A DNA stretch of 24,345 nt from JAFLUQ01 sp964551215 (GTDB lineage: Bacteria; Bacillota; Clostridia; UMGS1883). Shown here piece by piece: positions 9,196 through 15,833 of the stretch. Made by a program: the position numbers and the translations under genes. The stretch is taken from assembly GCA_964551215.1 (NCBI GenBank), contig CAZKBV010000024.1:1-24345 (forward strand), written 5' to 3'. The notes below the pieces were generated by a model. That model was not told where the DNA came from, did no database searches, and saw only the letters and a program-made list of their open reading frames with translations. Each line of letters begins with the position of its first letter. Positions within the stretch are counted from its first letter, which is position 1.

Positions 9196-9220
9196 TTGGG
9201 CGGCAAGTTTTGTCGCCCAA
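9196..9220 (+). other. Hairpin in the ileS-to-orphan gap
   Basis: TTGGGCGGCAA and TTGTCGCCCAA pair over 11 bp (one G.T) around a 3-base loop, 11 bases after the ileS stop. No T-run follows, so it is not a classical terminator; a role in mRNA 3' end protection, processing or attenuation between ileS and the next gene is possible. Confidence 0.5.
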
Positions 9221-9256
9221 ATGTGTATAAGGCAAAATTAACAAGGAGGAATATCA

Positions 9257-10363
9257 ATGAAAAAGTTTTTATGTGTATTTTTGGCGGCGCTTATGCTTTG
9301 CCCCGCCGTGTTTGCGAAGGATTATGTACAGATGACCGCTCCCGACGGCACGGAGGTCAGTGTGTATAAGTACAGTGTAAACGATTATAAGGCATTGGGC
9401 TATGAATTGAGCGGCAAGGAAATATGGAAGCCGGTTAACGCGGAGATATATGACGGCAGATACAAGGAATACGGCTACGGAGCAATAACCAACGGAGAAA
9501 AGTGTTATTATCTGATAGATGTGTATAGTACATACCTGAACGTGACATATCTGTGCGAAAAGGATATGCAGACGGGGGATGTAAAAAACATTGCACAAAC
9601 ATATTTAAACCGTATCATAACTGTGTTTGACGATAAAATTTACCTTCAAGACAGTTGGAGTTCGGATGTCCCCACAGTATATTCTTACAACCTTGTTACG
9701 GGAGAAGCGAAGGAGGAGTATATAGGCCTCAGAGGAAAGCTGAACACGACTCAATCCTATAACTTTGGGGAAACTATTGTTTTCTTAAATTATGAATATT
9801 ACGAAAAAACGGGAAGATTATATAAATATAATTTTCTCACAGATGAGCTGACACTTTTAGACGACAGTGTATCGCTGTTCGGTGAACATTTTGCTACAGA
9901 TGTTTCTGTTTTTGCCCCCTTGTATATTAATGGCAGTGATATATATTATATCTCCGGAAGCAAAACGAAAACGGCAAAATGCGTTAATGTGAATACGGGT
10001 GAAAAGCGAACCTTATGCACCATCGGAAATGTTGAAATGTGGGAATTTGTGGACATAACATACGACTATTTTGTATATACCAATAACGGCAACGCATATA
10101 TCCGCTATTTTTCCGAGTCTGCGCCCAGATGGCTGATGTCCGGCGGTGAAAGTGATTATATTTATTTTATAATTGATGAATACTGTACGCCCTATGTCTG
10201 CAATTATGTGGCGGGAAGATTCAATGTTTATTCATACAAAAACGGCGTTCTGGAATATTATACATATTCTGACGGCAACGCAATGTCGCAAGGTCAGGAT
10301 ATTTTAACGCCTCCCTCAGAAATAACAAACGGCGTTATTACGGGCTATGATTATATTCCTTAA
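9257..10363 (+). CDS. Secreted propeller-like protein of unknown function
   Basis: I do not recognise a named family. The first 20 residues form a clear type I signal peptide (MKKFLCVFLAALMLCPAVFA, predicted cut before Lys21). The rest of the 368 aa is rich in Tyr, Asp, Asn and Thr, with recurring strand-turn units such as CEKDMQTGDVKNI, YSYNLVTGEAKEE, YKYNFLTDELTLL, KCVNVNTGEKRTL and VYSYKNGVLEYY. That spacing and pattern suggest beta-propeller blades, similar in style to DUF5050-type or 'KWG/prolow-density'-like surface proteins of Clostridia, but this is inference. No membrane anchor or LPXTG motif is seen. It interrupts the usual ileS-lspA order, is visibly more AT-rich than its neighbours, and has a strong AAGGAGG at 9243-9249. 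The Shine-Dalgarno surroundings closely resemble those of lspA (see findings). Possibly a lineage-specific insertion. Confidence 0.75.
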   Translation: MKKFLCVFLAALMLCPAVFAKDYVQMTAPDGTEVSVYKYSVNDYKALGYELSGKEIWKPVNAEIYDGRYKEYGYGAITNGEKCYYLIDVYSTYLNVTYLCEKDMQTGDVKNIAQTYLNRIITVFDDKIYLQDSWSSDVPTVYSYNLVTGEAKEEYIGLRGKLNTTQSYNFGETIVFLNYEYYEKTGRLYKYNFLTDELTLLDDSVSLFGEHFATDVSVFAPLYINGSDIYYISGSKTKTAKCVNVNTGEKRTLCTIGNVEMWEFVDITYDYFVYTNNGNAYIRYFSESAPRWLMSGGESDYIYFIIDEYCTPYVCNYVAGRFNVYSYKNGVLEYYTYSDGNAMSQGQDILTPPSEITNGVITGYDYIP

Positions 10364-10406
10364 GTCTGCCGCGTTTGTTTCCCACATTACATAAGGAGGA
10401 ATTTCA

Positions 10407-10898
10407 ATGCTTTTATACTTGATTCCGTTTATTCTTATTATCGCCGCCGACCAGCTATCGAAAATCGCGGTTGCAAAAACGCTTGACATAGGCCGGTCGG
10501 TCACGGGAATAAAAGGGATTTTCAACATAACCTACGTCCGCAACGAAGGGGCGGCCTTCGGAATTATGGACGGCAAAACCATATTTCTGATTGTGTTTAC
10601 GATTGCCGTTTTCGGGGCGATAGTGTTTTATGTGGTGAAATACCGCCCCAAAAACCGGTGGCTGATGTGGGCGATAACCCTGATTTTGGCCGGCGGAGCC
10701 GGAAATCTGATTGACCGCGTTATATTTGGATATGTTCGGGATTTTATCGAGCTTTCCTTTATGAATTTTCCCGTTTTCAACATAGCGGATTGCGCCGTTA
10801 CCGTGGGGGCGGTGATTCTTGCGCTGTACATTTTGATTGAGGAGCATAACCGTGGAAAAGAAGATGACTTTGACAGCGACTCGGGCTGTCCGCAGTGA
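10407..10898 (+). CDS. lspA: Lipoprotein signal peptidase (signal peptidase II)
   Basis: LspA cleaves the signal peptide of prolipoproteins after diacylglyceryl modification. It is an integral membrane aspartyl protease with four membrane segments, visible at about residues 2-20, 58-77, 86-103 and 124-144. Family motifs present are DQLSK (Asp15), NITYVRNEGAAFG (40-52), AGNLIDR with catalytic Asp103, and FNIAD with catalytic Asp128. At 163 aa it has normal length. The ATG follows AAGGAGG with ideal spacing. The C-terminal tail is acidic and cytoplasmic and overlaps the start of the downstream pseudouridine synthase gene, a common Firmicute arrangement. Confidence 0.97.
   Translation: MLLYLIPFILIIAADQLSKIAVAKTLDIGRSVTGIKGIFNITYVRNEGAAFGIMDGKTIFLIVFTIAVFGAIVFYVVKYRPKNRWLMWAITLILAGGAGNLIDRVIFGYVRDFIELSFMNFPVFNIADCAVTVGAVILALYILIEEHNRGKEDDFDSDSGCPQ
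10839..10844 (+). promoter_or_regulatory. Shine-Dalgarno that decides the rluD start
   Basis: GAGGAG lies 7 bases ahead of GTG 10852 within the end of lspA. The longer in-frame TTG at 10837 lies upstream of this site and has no site of its own. Confidence 0.7.
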
Positions 10899-11763
10899 TA
10901 AATTCATAAGCGAGGAGCTGACGGAGCTTACCAGAAGCCATGTCAAAAGGCTTTTCGACGAAGGGCGCGTAACCGTGGGCGGACGGCTCCGTCCGCCGTC
11001 ATACAAGCTGAAAGAGGGGGAAGAAATCGAAATACTTCTTCCCGAACCGAAGGCTCTTGCGGCGGCGGCGCAGGATATTGCGCTGGATATAGTGTACGAG
11101 GACGAAGCGGTGCTTGTGATAAACAAGCCCCGGGGAATGGTAGTCCATCCGGCGGCGGGAAATGAGGACGGAACCTTGGTAAACGCCGTCATGTTCCACT
11201 GCGGGGAGAAGCTTTCGGCAATAAACGGTGTTATCCGCCCCGGTATAGTCCACCGCATAGATAAGGACACTACGGGCCTTCTTGTTGTGGCAAAAAACGA
11301 CAGGGCGCATCTGCTGCTTTCCGAACAGCTTAAGGACAGGAGCCTGAGCCGTAAGTATTTCGCCCTTGTTCACGGCAACATTAAGGAGGACGCCGGTACG
11401 GTGAATGAGCCTATCGGGCGCAGCGATTCGGACAGGAAAAAAATGGCCGTCCGCGTAGGCGGGCGGGAAGCCGTAACCGATTTTACGGTTCTTGAACGTT
11501 TCGGCAGGTACACCCTTGTAAAGTGCGGCCTTCGCACGGGGCGCACCCATCAGATTCGTGTGCATATGCGCCATATCGGCCACCCCATTGTGGGCGACAA
11601 AACCTACGGCGTCAAGAAGGAGGAGTTCGCCTTAGAGGGACAGCTTCTCCACGCGGGGGAAATCGGCTTTATTCACCCCGAAACGGGGGAGAGGATGAGC
11701 TTTTCGGCGCCTCTGCCCCAAGACTTTCAAAATATTTTGGAAATTTTGCGAAAAAGCTCTTGA
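10852..11763 (+). CDS. rluD: RluD-family 23S rRNA pseudouridine synthase
   Basis: A pseudouridine synthase of the RsuA/RluA superfamily, closest in layout to RluD, which modifies helix 69 of 23S rRNA; the exact target here is inferred. An N-terminal S4 domain covers about residues 14-62 (DKFISEELTELTRSHVKRLFDEGRVTVGG region, ending EGEEIEILLP). The catalytic domain has VINKPRGMVVHPAAG, then HRIDKDTTGLLVVAKND with catalytic Asp137, and GRTHQIRVHMRHIGHPIVGD. With the GTG start at 10852 the protein has 303 aa, and overlaps lspA by 47 bases. The frame also contains ATG 10864, less well placed. The gene ends the long plus-strand run and is followed by a strong terminator. Confidence 0.93.
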   Translation: MEKKMTLTATRAVRSDKFISEELTELTRSHVKRLFDEGRVTVGGRLRPPSYKLKEGEEIEILLPEPKALAAAAQDIALDIVYEDEAVLVINKPRGMVVHPAAGNEDGTLVNAVMFHCGEKLSAINGVIRPGIVHRIDKDTTGLLVVAKNDRAHLLLSEQLKDRSLSRKYFALVHGNIKEDAGTVNEPIGRSDSDRKKMAVRVGGREAVTDFTVLERFGRYTLVKCGLRTGRTHQIRVHMRHIGHPIVGDKTYGVKKEEFALEGQLLHAGEIGFIHPETGERMSFSAPLPQDFQNILEILRKSS

Positions 11764-11804
11764 CTTTCCCTTTGCGGGGCGCGTAAAATCCCTAAAATTC
11801 CATA

Positions 11805-11848
11805 ATAAAATCCGGCGCCCATACGCGCCGGATTTTATGTTTTATTTA
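11805..11848. terminator. Bidirectional intrinsic terminator between rluD and fba
   Basis: ATAAAATCCGGCGC (11805-11818) and GCGCCGGATTTTAT (11825-11838) form a perfect 14-bp stem with a 6-base loop. The T-rich GTTTTATTT follows on the plus strand, and the A/T ends of the stem supply a T-stretch on the minus strand as well, fitting the convergent rluD and fba genes. Confidence 0.85.
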
Positions 11849-12018
11849 AATCGGAGCAACGCTCCACTTTGCTTGCAAGGAGTGGAGCTTGCGATAGATT
11901 GCAACCGGCGCAGGGAGCGTAAGCTCCTCAGGGTTTCAGTGGGAGATTATAACTCCCACTGAAATTCTGAAGTGTCCCCCGCCGCCTTAGAGGCGGGGGA
12001 CATCTGCGCTTAGGTTAT
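11845..12018 (+). repeat. Structured intergenic repeat, copy 1 (complete, 174 nt)
   Basis: First of four related copies. Boundaries are set by the shared edges TTTAAAT and TAGGTTAT. Order of elements: hairpin GGAGC-AAC-GCTCC (11853-11865), which competes with GCTCCACT/AGTGGAGC; AACC (11903-11906) plus GCGCAG (11908-11913), which pair with CTGCGC (12004-12009) plus GGTT (12013-12016) as a closing stem; inside it hairpin A GGAGC-GTAA-GCTCC (11914-11927, GNRA-type tetraloop), hairpin B with 17-bp arms (11929-11945 and 11953-11969, two G.T pairs, loop ATTATAA), and hairpin C TGTCCCCCGCC/GGCGGGGGACA (11973-12002). It lies between the convergent genes rluD and fba, directly after their terminator. 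No open frame is preserved between copies. Confidence 0.85.
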
Positions 12019-12055
12019 TATTGTTTTTATTTTAAGCCAGCGCTTATTATTAAGC

Positions 12056-12919
12056 TCACGCCTTGCCTACGCTGCCGAAAAGCTCCATTTTTTCCTTAAC
12101 GGTAGCCTTGATTGCCTCCGCGCCGGGGGCCAGAAGCTTTCTGGGGTCAAAGCCCTTGCCCTGAAGATCCTTGCCCTCTTCGATATACTTACGGGTAGCG
12201 GCGGCAAAGGAAAGCTGGCACTCTGTGTTAACGTTGATTTTTGCGACGCCAAGGTCGATAGCCTTCTTTATCATATCCTCGGGGATGCCTGTTCCGCCGT
12301 GAAGAACCAAGGGCATACTGCCTGTTTTAGCCTTAATGCTTTCGAGGGCGTCAAAGCGAAGACCCTGCCAGTTCGCGGGGTACTTGCCGTGGATATTGCC
12401 TATGCCTGCCGCAAGCATTGTAACGCCCAAATCCGCAATTCTCTTGCACTCGTCGGGATCGGCAACCTCGCCGCCGCCGATAACGCCGTCCTCTTCGCCG
12501 CCGATTGAGCCGACCTCGGCTTCAAGGGAAAGCCCCTTTTCGGCGCAAATCTTAACAAGCTCGGTGGTCTTTTCAACGTTTTCGTCAATGGGGTAATGAG
12601 AACCGTCAAACATAACGGAAGAGAAACCGGCCTCGATGCACTTAAGAGCACCCTCGTAGCTGCCATGGTCAAGATGAAGAGCCACCGGAACGGTTATCTT
12701 AAGCTCCTCAAGCATACCGTTGACCATGCCCACAACCGTTTTGTAGCCGGTCATATACTTGCCCGCGCCCTCGCTTACGCCCAAGATTACAGGCGACTTA
12801 AGCTCTTCGGCCGTGAGAAGAATGGATTTTGTCCATTCAAGGTTGTTGATGTTGAACTGACCTACGGCATAATGGCCGTCACGCGCTTTTTCAAGCATTT
12901 CCTTTGCAGAAACCAACAT
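12056..12919 (-). CDS. fba: Class II fructose-1,6-bisphosphate aldolase
   Basis: A zinc-dependent aldolase interconverting fructose-1,6-bisphosphate with DHAP and glyceraldehyde-3-phosphate in glycolysis and gluconeogenesis. The sequence has AVGQFNINN at the N-terminus, LHLDHG with catalytic Asp84 and zinc ligand His85, SVMFDGSHYP, EAEVGSIGGEEDGV with Glu135, GNIHGKY with His177, VLHGGTGI with His207 and KINVNTE for phosphate binding. The 287-aa length matches the short FbaA-like group. Closely related tagatose-bisphosphate and ketose-bisphosphate aldolases share these motifs, so the sugar specificity is inferred. AGGAGGT at 12928-12934 lies 8 bases before the ATG. It is monocistronic, with its own promoter in the gap shared with spoIIP and a shared terminator at 11805-11838. 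Confidence 0.95.
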   Translation of the reverse strand: MLVSAKEMLEKARDGHYAVGQFNINNLEWTKSILLTAEELKSPVILGVSEGAGKYMTGYKTVVGMVNGMLEELKITVPVALHLDHGSYEGALKCIEAGFSSVMFDGSHYPIDENVEKTTELVKICAEKGLSLEAEVGSIGGEEDGVIGGGEVADPDECKRIADLGVTMLAAGIGNIHGKYPANWQGLRFDALESIKAKTGSMPLVLHGGTGIPEDMIKKAIDLGVAKINVNTECQLSFAAATRKYIEEGKDLQGKGFDPRKLLAPGAEAIKATVKEKMELFGSVGKA

Positions 12920-12958
12920 ATTTTATTACCTCCTAAGAAATTTTTTCCTTTGTCTATT

Positions 12959-12987
12959 ATTATGACATATTTTTATGAAAAAATCAA
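12959..12987 (-). promoter_or_regulatory. Predicted sigma-A promoter of fba
   Basis: Read on the minus strand: TTGATT (12982-12987), a 17-base spacer and CATAAT (12959-12964), about 40 bases upstream of the fba ATG. One to two mismatches per box against consensus. Confidence 0.6.
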
Positions 12988-13046
12988 TATATTTATTTAA
13001 CAAATAGAAATTTTTAGCGGCGAAATTTTGTGTAAAGGTTATAAAA

Positions 13047-14039
13047 ATGAAAAAAAGAACCTATTTAACATCAGCTTTTTTGGTTATATGCGTTGTGACA
13101 TCGACGAAGGCTTCTTTTTCGGGAGGCATAGGCTTAACTCCCTATATTTCAAGGGCGGCTCTTTACGCCGAGCTGGGAGGGCATAAAACCCGGGATAAAA
13201 ATAATGAAGAAAAATCCGAAGCGGCGGAAAATCCGGCTCCGGAAAAAGAAAATTCGGAGGATACGCCCATGCATCCGGAGGAAGCCTCAGGCCAAGCCCC
13301 CGTTTTTGAAAGGACAATAACCACGGCTCCCCTTGAAGAAAGCGGACTTTACATCTCCAACCTCGCCAAGGCGGACATAAGCGTAAGCGAGCTTCTGGCG
13401 CTTCCCGAGGAAAAGAAAACCGGCAAGGTGCTTATTTTGCATACCCACGGCTGCGAGGCCTATACTCCCACGAAGGAGAATAATTATAATCCCACCTCCG
13501 ATTTCCGCACAGCGGACACCCGCTTTAATGTTGTTGCGGTAGGGGATAAAATAGAGAAAATACTTAAGTCCAAAGGAATATCCGTCATACACGACAGAAC
13601 ACTTTGCGACTATCCATCCTACAACGACAGCTACGCCAATTCCCTTGCTTTGGGGAAAAGCTATGTTGAAGCCGACCCGGACATTGATATAATCCTTGAC
13701 GTCCACCGCGACAGCATTGAAGGGAGCGGCGGGGAGCAAATAAAAACCGTGGGAGCGGAAAACACCGCCCAGCTCATGCTGGTTGTCGGTACGGATAAAT
13801 CCGGCCTGGAGCATCCTCTTTGGCGGCAGAATCTCTCCTTTGCGTTGAAGCTGCAAAAGCGGATAAGCGCTTCGTACCCGTCGCTTATGCGCCCGATAAA
13901 TCTGAGGGCGCAGCGTTTTAATCAGCACCTTACCTGCGGAAGCCTTATATTGGAGGTTGGAACCGACGGCAATACATTAGAGGAGGCGTTAAACGCGGCA
14001 AGCATTTTTGCCGATGAGCTGGCGGGATATCTGCTTTAA
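13047..14039 (+). CDS. spoIIP: Stage II sporulation protein P (SpoIIP), amidase/endopeptidase
   Basis: SpoIIP is the membrane-anchored peptidoglycan amidase and endopeptidase of the SpoIID-SpoIIM-SpoIIP engulfment machine. The N-terminal hydrophobic segment (residues 4-20) is the anchor. An acidic, Pro-rich spacer covers about residues 48-90. The catalytic domain begins near residue 125: KVLILHTHGCEAYTP (His132, His134, Glu137), DVHRDSI (His220) and ILEVGTDGNTLEEA (Glu303), the zinc-site motifs of the SpoIIP family. At 330 aa it is on the short side but complete. AAAGG at 13034-13038 sits 8 bases before the ATG. It is transcribed away from fba; I could not identify a clear sigma-E promoter. 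gpr, often next to spoIIP, is not here. Confidence 0.95.
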   Translation: MKKRTYLTSAFLVICVVTSTKASFSGGIGLTPYISRAALYAELGGHKTRDKNNEEKSEAAENPAPEKENSEDTPMHPEEASGQAPVFERTITTAPLEESGLYISNLAKADISVSELLALPEEKKTGKVLILHTHGCEAYTPTKENNYNPTSDFRTADTRFNVVAVGDKIEKILKSKGISVIHDRTLCDYPSYNDSYANSLALGKSYVEADPDIDIILDVHRDSIEGSGGEQIKTVGAENTAQLMLVVGTDKSGLEHPLWRQNLSFALKLQKRISASYPSLMRPINLRAQRFNQHLTCGSLILEVGTDGNTLEEALNAASIFADELAGYLL

Positions 14040-14045
14040 GGCATG

Positions 14046-14075
14046 AAAAAACGGAACCGCTTTACAGCAGCTCCG
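14046..14075 (-). terminator. Intrinsic terminator of tRNA-Gln
   Basis: On the minus strand CGGAGCTGC and GCGGTTCCG form a 9-bp stem (two G.T pairs) with loop TGTAAA, followed by TTTTTT, immediately after the encoded CCA end. It lies just beyond the spoIIP stop. Confidence 0.8.
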
Positions 14076-14076
14076 C

Positions 14077-14150
14077 TGGTTGCCGAAGAAGGATTCGAAC
14101 CCTCACAAACAGAGTCAGAGTCTGTCGTGCTACCCTTACACAATTCGGCA
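14077..14150 (-). tRNA. tRNA-Gln (anticodon CTG)
   Basis: All four arms can be folded from the minus strand: acceptor TGCCGAA/TTCGGCA, D-stem GTGT/GCAC (one T.G pair), anticodon stem ACAGA/TCTGT with loop CTCTGAC giving anticodon CTG (reads CAG), a 4-base variable loop, T-arm GAGGG-TTCGAAT-CCTTC, discriminator A and an encoded CCA. The weak U1-A72 pair is a known identity element of glutamine tRNA and supports the call. The total is 74 nt. It is a single-gene unit with its own promoter and terminator. Confidence 0.96.
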
Positions 14151-14176
14151 CTGTGAAAATTTCTTCAACACTTGGT

Positions 14177-14205
14177 ATTATAATACATAGAATTATGTTT
14201 GTCAA
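14177..14205 (-). promoter_or_regulatory. Consensus sigma-A promoter of tRNA-Gln
   Basis: On the minus strand TTGACA (14200-14205), exactly 17 bases, TATAAT (14177-14182). Both boxes match consensus perfectly. The mature tRNA 5' end lies 26 bases downstream of the -10 box. Confidence 0.92.
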
Positions 14206-14241
14206 GAGCTTTTTTTCATTTTTTCAAATTTTTTGACGAGC

Positions 14242-14273
14242 CGAATCCGCAACGCGGCCGCGTCGCGGATTCG
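14242..14273. repeat. GC-rich palindromic hairpin
   Basis: CGAATCCGC and GCGGATTCG (14242-14250, 14265-14273) enclose the 12-base perfect palindrome ACGCGGCCGCGT, separated from the arms by a single mismatched base on each side. It sits between the tRNA-Gln promoter and repeat copy 2. No T-run follows on either strand, so it is not a clear terminator. Confidence 0.7.
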
Positions 14274-14285
14274 CCGCAATTACAA

Positions 14286-14459
14286 TTTAAATCGGAGCAA
14301 CGCTCCATCAAGCTTGCTTGAAATGGAGCCTGCGAACGATTGCAACCTGCGCAGGGAGCGTAAGCTCCTCAGGGTTTCGGTGGGAGATTATAACTCCCAC
14401 CGAAACCCTGAAATGGAACCCGCCGCCTTAGAGGCGGGGGACATCTGCGCATAGGTTAT
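14286..14459 (+). repeat. Structured intergenic repeat, copy 2 (complete, 174 nt)
   Basis: The same length and element order as copy 1. The closing stem is AACC-TGCGCAG with CTGCGCA-TA-GGTT (7 bp plus 4 bp with a bulge). Hairpin A GGAGC-GTAA-GCTCC is identical. Hairpin B is a perfect 17-bp stem here (14370-14386 with 14394-14410, loop ATTATAA): the A-T pair of copy 1 is G-C (14379/14401) and both G.T pairs are G-C. Hairpin C has a degraded left arm. The 5' region differs from copy 1 (CATCAAGCTTGCTTG instead of CACTTTGCTTGCAAG) but still folds. The 3' edge is one base from the spoIID stop codon on the opposite strand. Confidence 0.85.
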
Positions 14460-14460
14460 A

Positions 14461-15612
14461 TCAATCAATGGCTTTGAGTTCTATCCCTGTAAAGTAGTGA
14501 GTCAAAATATCCTCATAGCTAAAACCGGCCAAGGCCATTCCGTAAGCGCCCCACTGGCTCATGCCCACGCCGTGGCCGTAGCCCTTTCCTTCAAAGGTGT
14601 ATACGCCGTCCTCCGATACGGTTACGGTGAAATTCTGGCTGTATAGCTTGTCGGTACCGATGGTGGTGCGGCAGGACTCCCGACTTACGGTTTTGCTTCC
14701 CTCGGCGCCGATAAAGGTAAGGCGAATCACCCTTCCCGAAGGGGAGGCCTCGTCGATGGAGATACCCGTCAGAGCGCCTATATTTATGCCCTTTTGGCTG
14801 AGTCTTTCTTCAATTTCGGCGGCGGTAAGGGTTGAGGTCCATGTGTATTTGGCGGCCTTGTCCGCCGGCTCGTAAGGGTCAAGCACAGCCTTTAGGTAAG
14901 GAATATCCATTCCCCACACGTTTTCCGCGTTTTCGGTCATTCCGGCGTCTGTGGCGAAAAAGTACAGCGGAACAATTTCTCCGCCGTAGTAGGCGGCAAT
15001 GCCCTCCACCGCGTCCACTGCGGCGGTAATGCGGTCGTCCTCGCTTTTTATTCCGCCGTATACCTGACAGTGGGTGGTGGCGCACACGTCAAAGCCGTAT
15101 TTGCTGTGGCGATCCTTTTCGCCCAGCACAAAATTCTTGGCGCATATGGCTTGGGCTTTCAAAGCCTCCGCCGGAAAGTAGGCACTCATTTCCTTGCCCA
15201 GCACGCTGTAAAGATATTGATTCATGGGAAGAAGGTTTATTACCGTGGCCGTTGCTCCGCTTCTTTCAAGAAGAAAATATCCCCTGTACGCTTCGGAGGA
15301 ATATGTAATGGGCGTTTTGTTCACCGACTGTACGGAAAGCTTGTCTATTGGCGCGGAAAACTTTCCCTCGGCGGAAAACCCGCTTTCGCTTATTCCGACG
15401 CCAACGATTTCTCCGGCGGAGGAGGTGTAAAGCAAATCACCGGTTACGGCGTTAAAAAATTTAAGCCCGTAATCGCTTTTAAAGTCAGCGGATTTCGCGG
15501 CGGAACCGGCGTAATTCATGCCGACTCTGACCCAGCCCTCCGCCGCGAAAGCCCCTTTTGACACAAATATACAGCACAGCGCGAAAAACAGCACCGTAAG
15601 TTTTCGTTTCAT
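14461..15612 (-). CDS. spoIID: Stage II sporulation protein D (SpoIID), lytic transglycosylase
   Basis: SpoIID cleaves glycan strands after SpoIIP removes stem peptides, driving engulfment of the forespore. A signal-anchor is seen at residues 5-24 (LTVLFFALCCIFVSKGAFAA). The SpoIID/LytB domain has VLGKEMSAYFPAEALKAQA with the expected catalytic Glu141, CATTHCQVYGG, the ATDAGMTENAENVWG stretch and the C-terminal GYGHGVGMSQWGAYGMA (from 344). With 383 aa it resembles SpoIID rather than the longer LytB; Clostridia may carry several SpoIID-domain paralogues, so the assignment is not absolute. I chose ATG 15612 because AAAGGA (15622-15627) lies 9 bases upstream; the in-frame ATG 15621 would have that site directly adjacent. 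Repeat copies 2 and 3 flank the gene closely. Confidence 0.88.
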   Translation of the reverse strand: MKRKLTVLFFALCCIFVSKGAFAAEGWVRVGMNYAGSAAKSADFKSDYGLKFFNAVTGDLLYTSSAGEIVGVGISESGFSAEGKFSAPIDKLSVQSVNKTPITYSSEAYRGYFLLERSGATATVINLLPMNQYLYSVLGKEMSAYFPAEALKAQAICAKNFVLGEKDRHSKYGFDVCATTHCQVYGGIKSEDDRITAAVDAVEGIAAYYGGEIVPLYFFATDAGMTENAENVWGMDIPYLKAVLDPYEPADKAAKYTWTSTLTAAEIEERLSQKGINIGALTGISIDEASPSGRVIRLTFIGAEGSKTVSRESCRTTIGTDKLYSQNFTVTVSEDGVYTFEGKGYGHGVGMSQWGAYGMALAGFSYEDILTHYFTGIELKAID

Positions 15613-15647
15613 AGATTTCAATCCTTTCGTTCTTTTTTGTCGGAGTT

Positions 15648-15739
15648 TTTAAATCGGAGCGACGCTCCGCTTTGCTTACAAGGAGCGAAGCTTGCGATAG
15701 ATTGCAACCGGCGCGGGGGAGCATCCGCGCTTAGGTTAT
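15648..15739 (+). repeat. Structured intergenic repeat, copy 3 (compact, 92 nt)
   Basis: It has the same 5' edge (TTTAAATCGGAGC) and 3' edge (TTAGGTTAT) as copies 1 and 2, but hairpins A, B and C are missing and replaced by GGGAGCAT between the arms of the closing stem. That stem is kept: AACC-G-GCGCGG (15711-15716 for the GC arm) with CCGCGC (15725-15730)-TTA-GGTT. Relative to copy 1, its A-T pair is G-C here, so pairing is maintained. The 5' hairpin GGAGC-GAC-GCTCC is also kept. It lies in the divergent spoIID-dapA gap, 35 bases upstream of the spoIID start. Confidence 0.8.
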
Positions 15740-15804
15740 ATTATTAATTTCGTCGTAAAAGGACAAATTCCTTTAAAAAAGTCAGACTTTTTATAAAAAA
15801 GAGT

Positions 15805-15833
15805 TTGACAGCAGAGGCATATAATGCTATAAT
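15805..15833 (+). promoter_or_regulatory. Consensus sigma-A promoter of dapA-dapB
   Basis: TTGACA (15805-15810), 17-base spacer, TATAAT (15828-15833), both boxes perfect. The predicted start of transcription, near 15840, coincides with the base of a small bulged hairpin (15840-15860). The leader is about 70 nt, too short for a lysine riboswitch. Two further short inverted repeats lie upstream (15758-15774 and 15776-15792). Confidence 0.9.

Noticed and set aside
6419..9244. A 941-codon open frame antisense to ileS
   Set aside because: It mirrors ileS codon usage with no family signature, a typical antisense shadow. The same applies to the long antisense frames over mutL, yggS and htrA.
14242..14273. 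Terminator for spoIID
   Set aside because: The hairpin is strong but not directly followed by a T-run on the minus strand, and repeat copy 2 lies in between.
14233..14454. A 73-codon open frame running through repeat copy 2
   Set aside because: The same frame is broken by a stop in copy 1 (TGA at 11959-11961) and absent from copy 3. The changes between copies follow base pairing, not codon structure.
11845..15739. CRISPR array or tandem repeat
   Set aside because: Copies are kilobases apart, with genes between them, no regular spacers and no cas genes.
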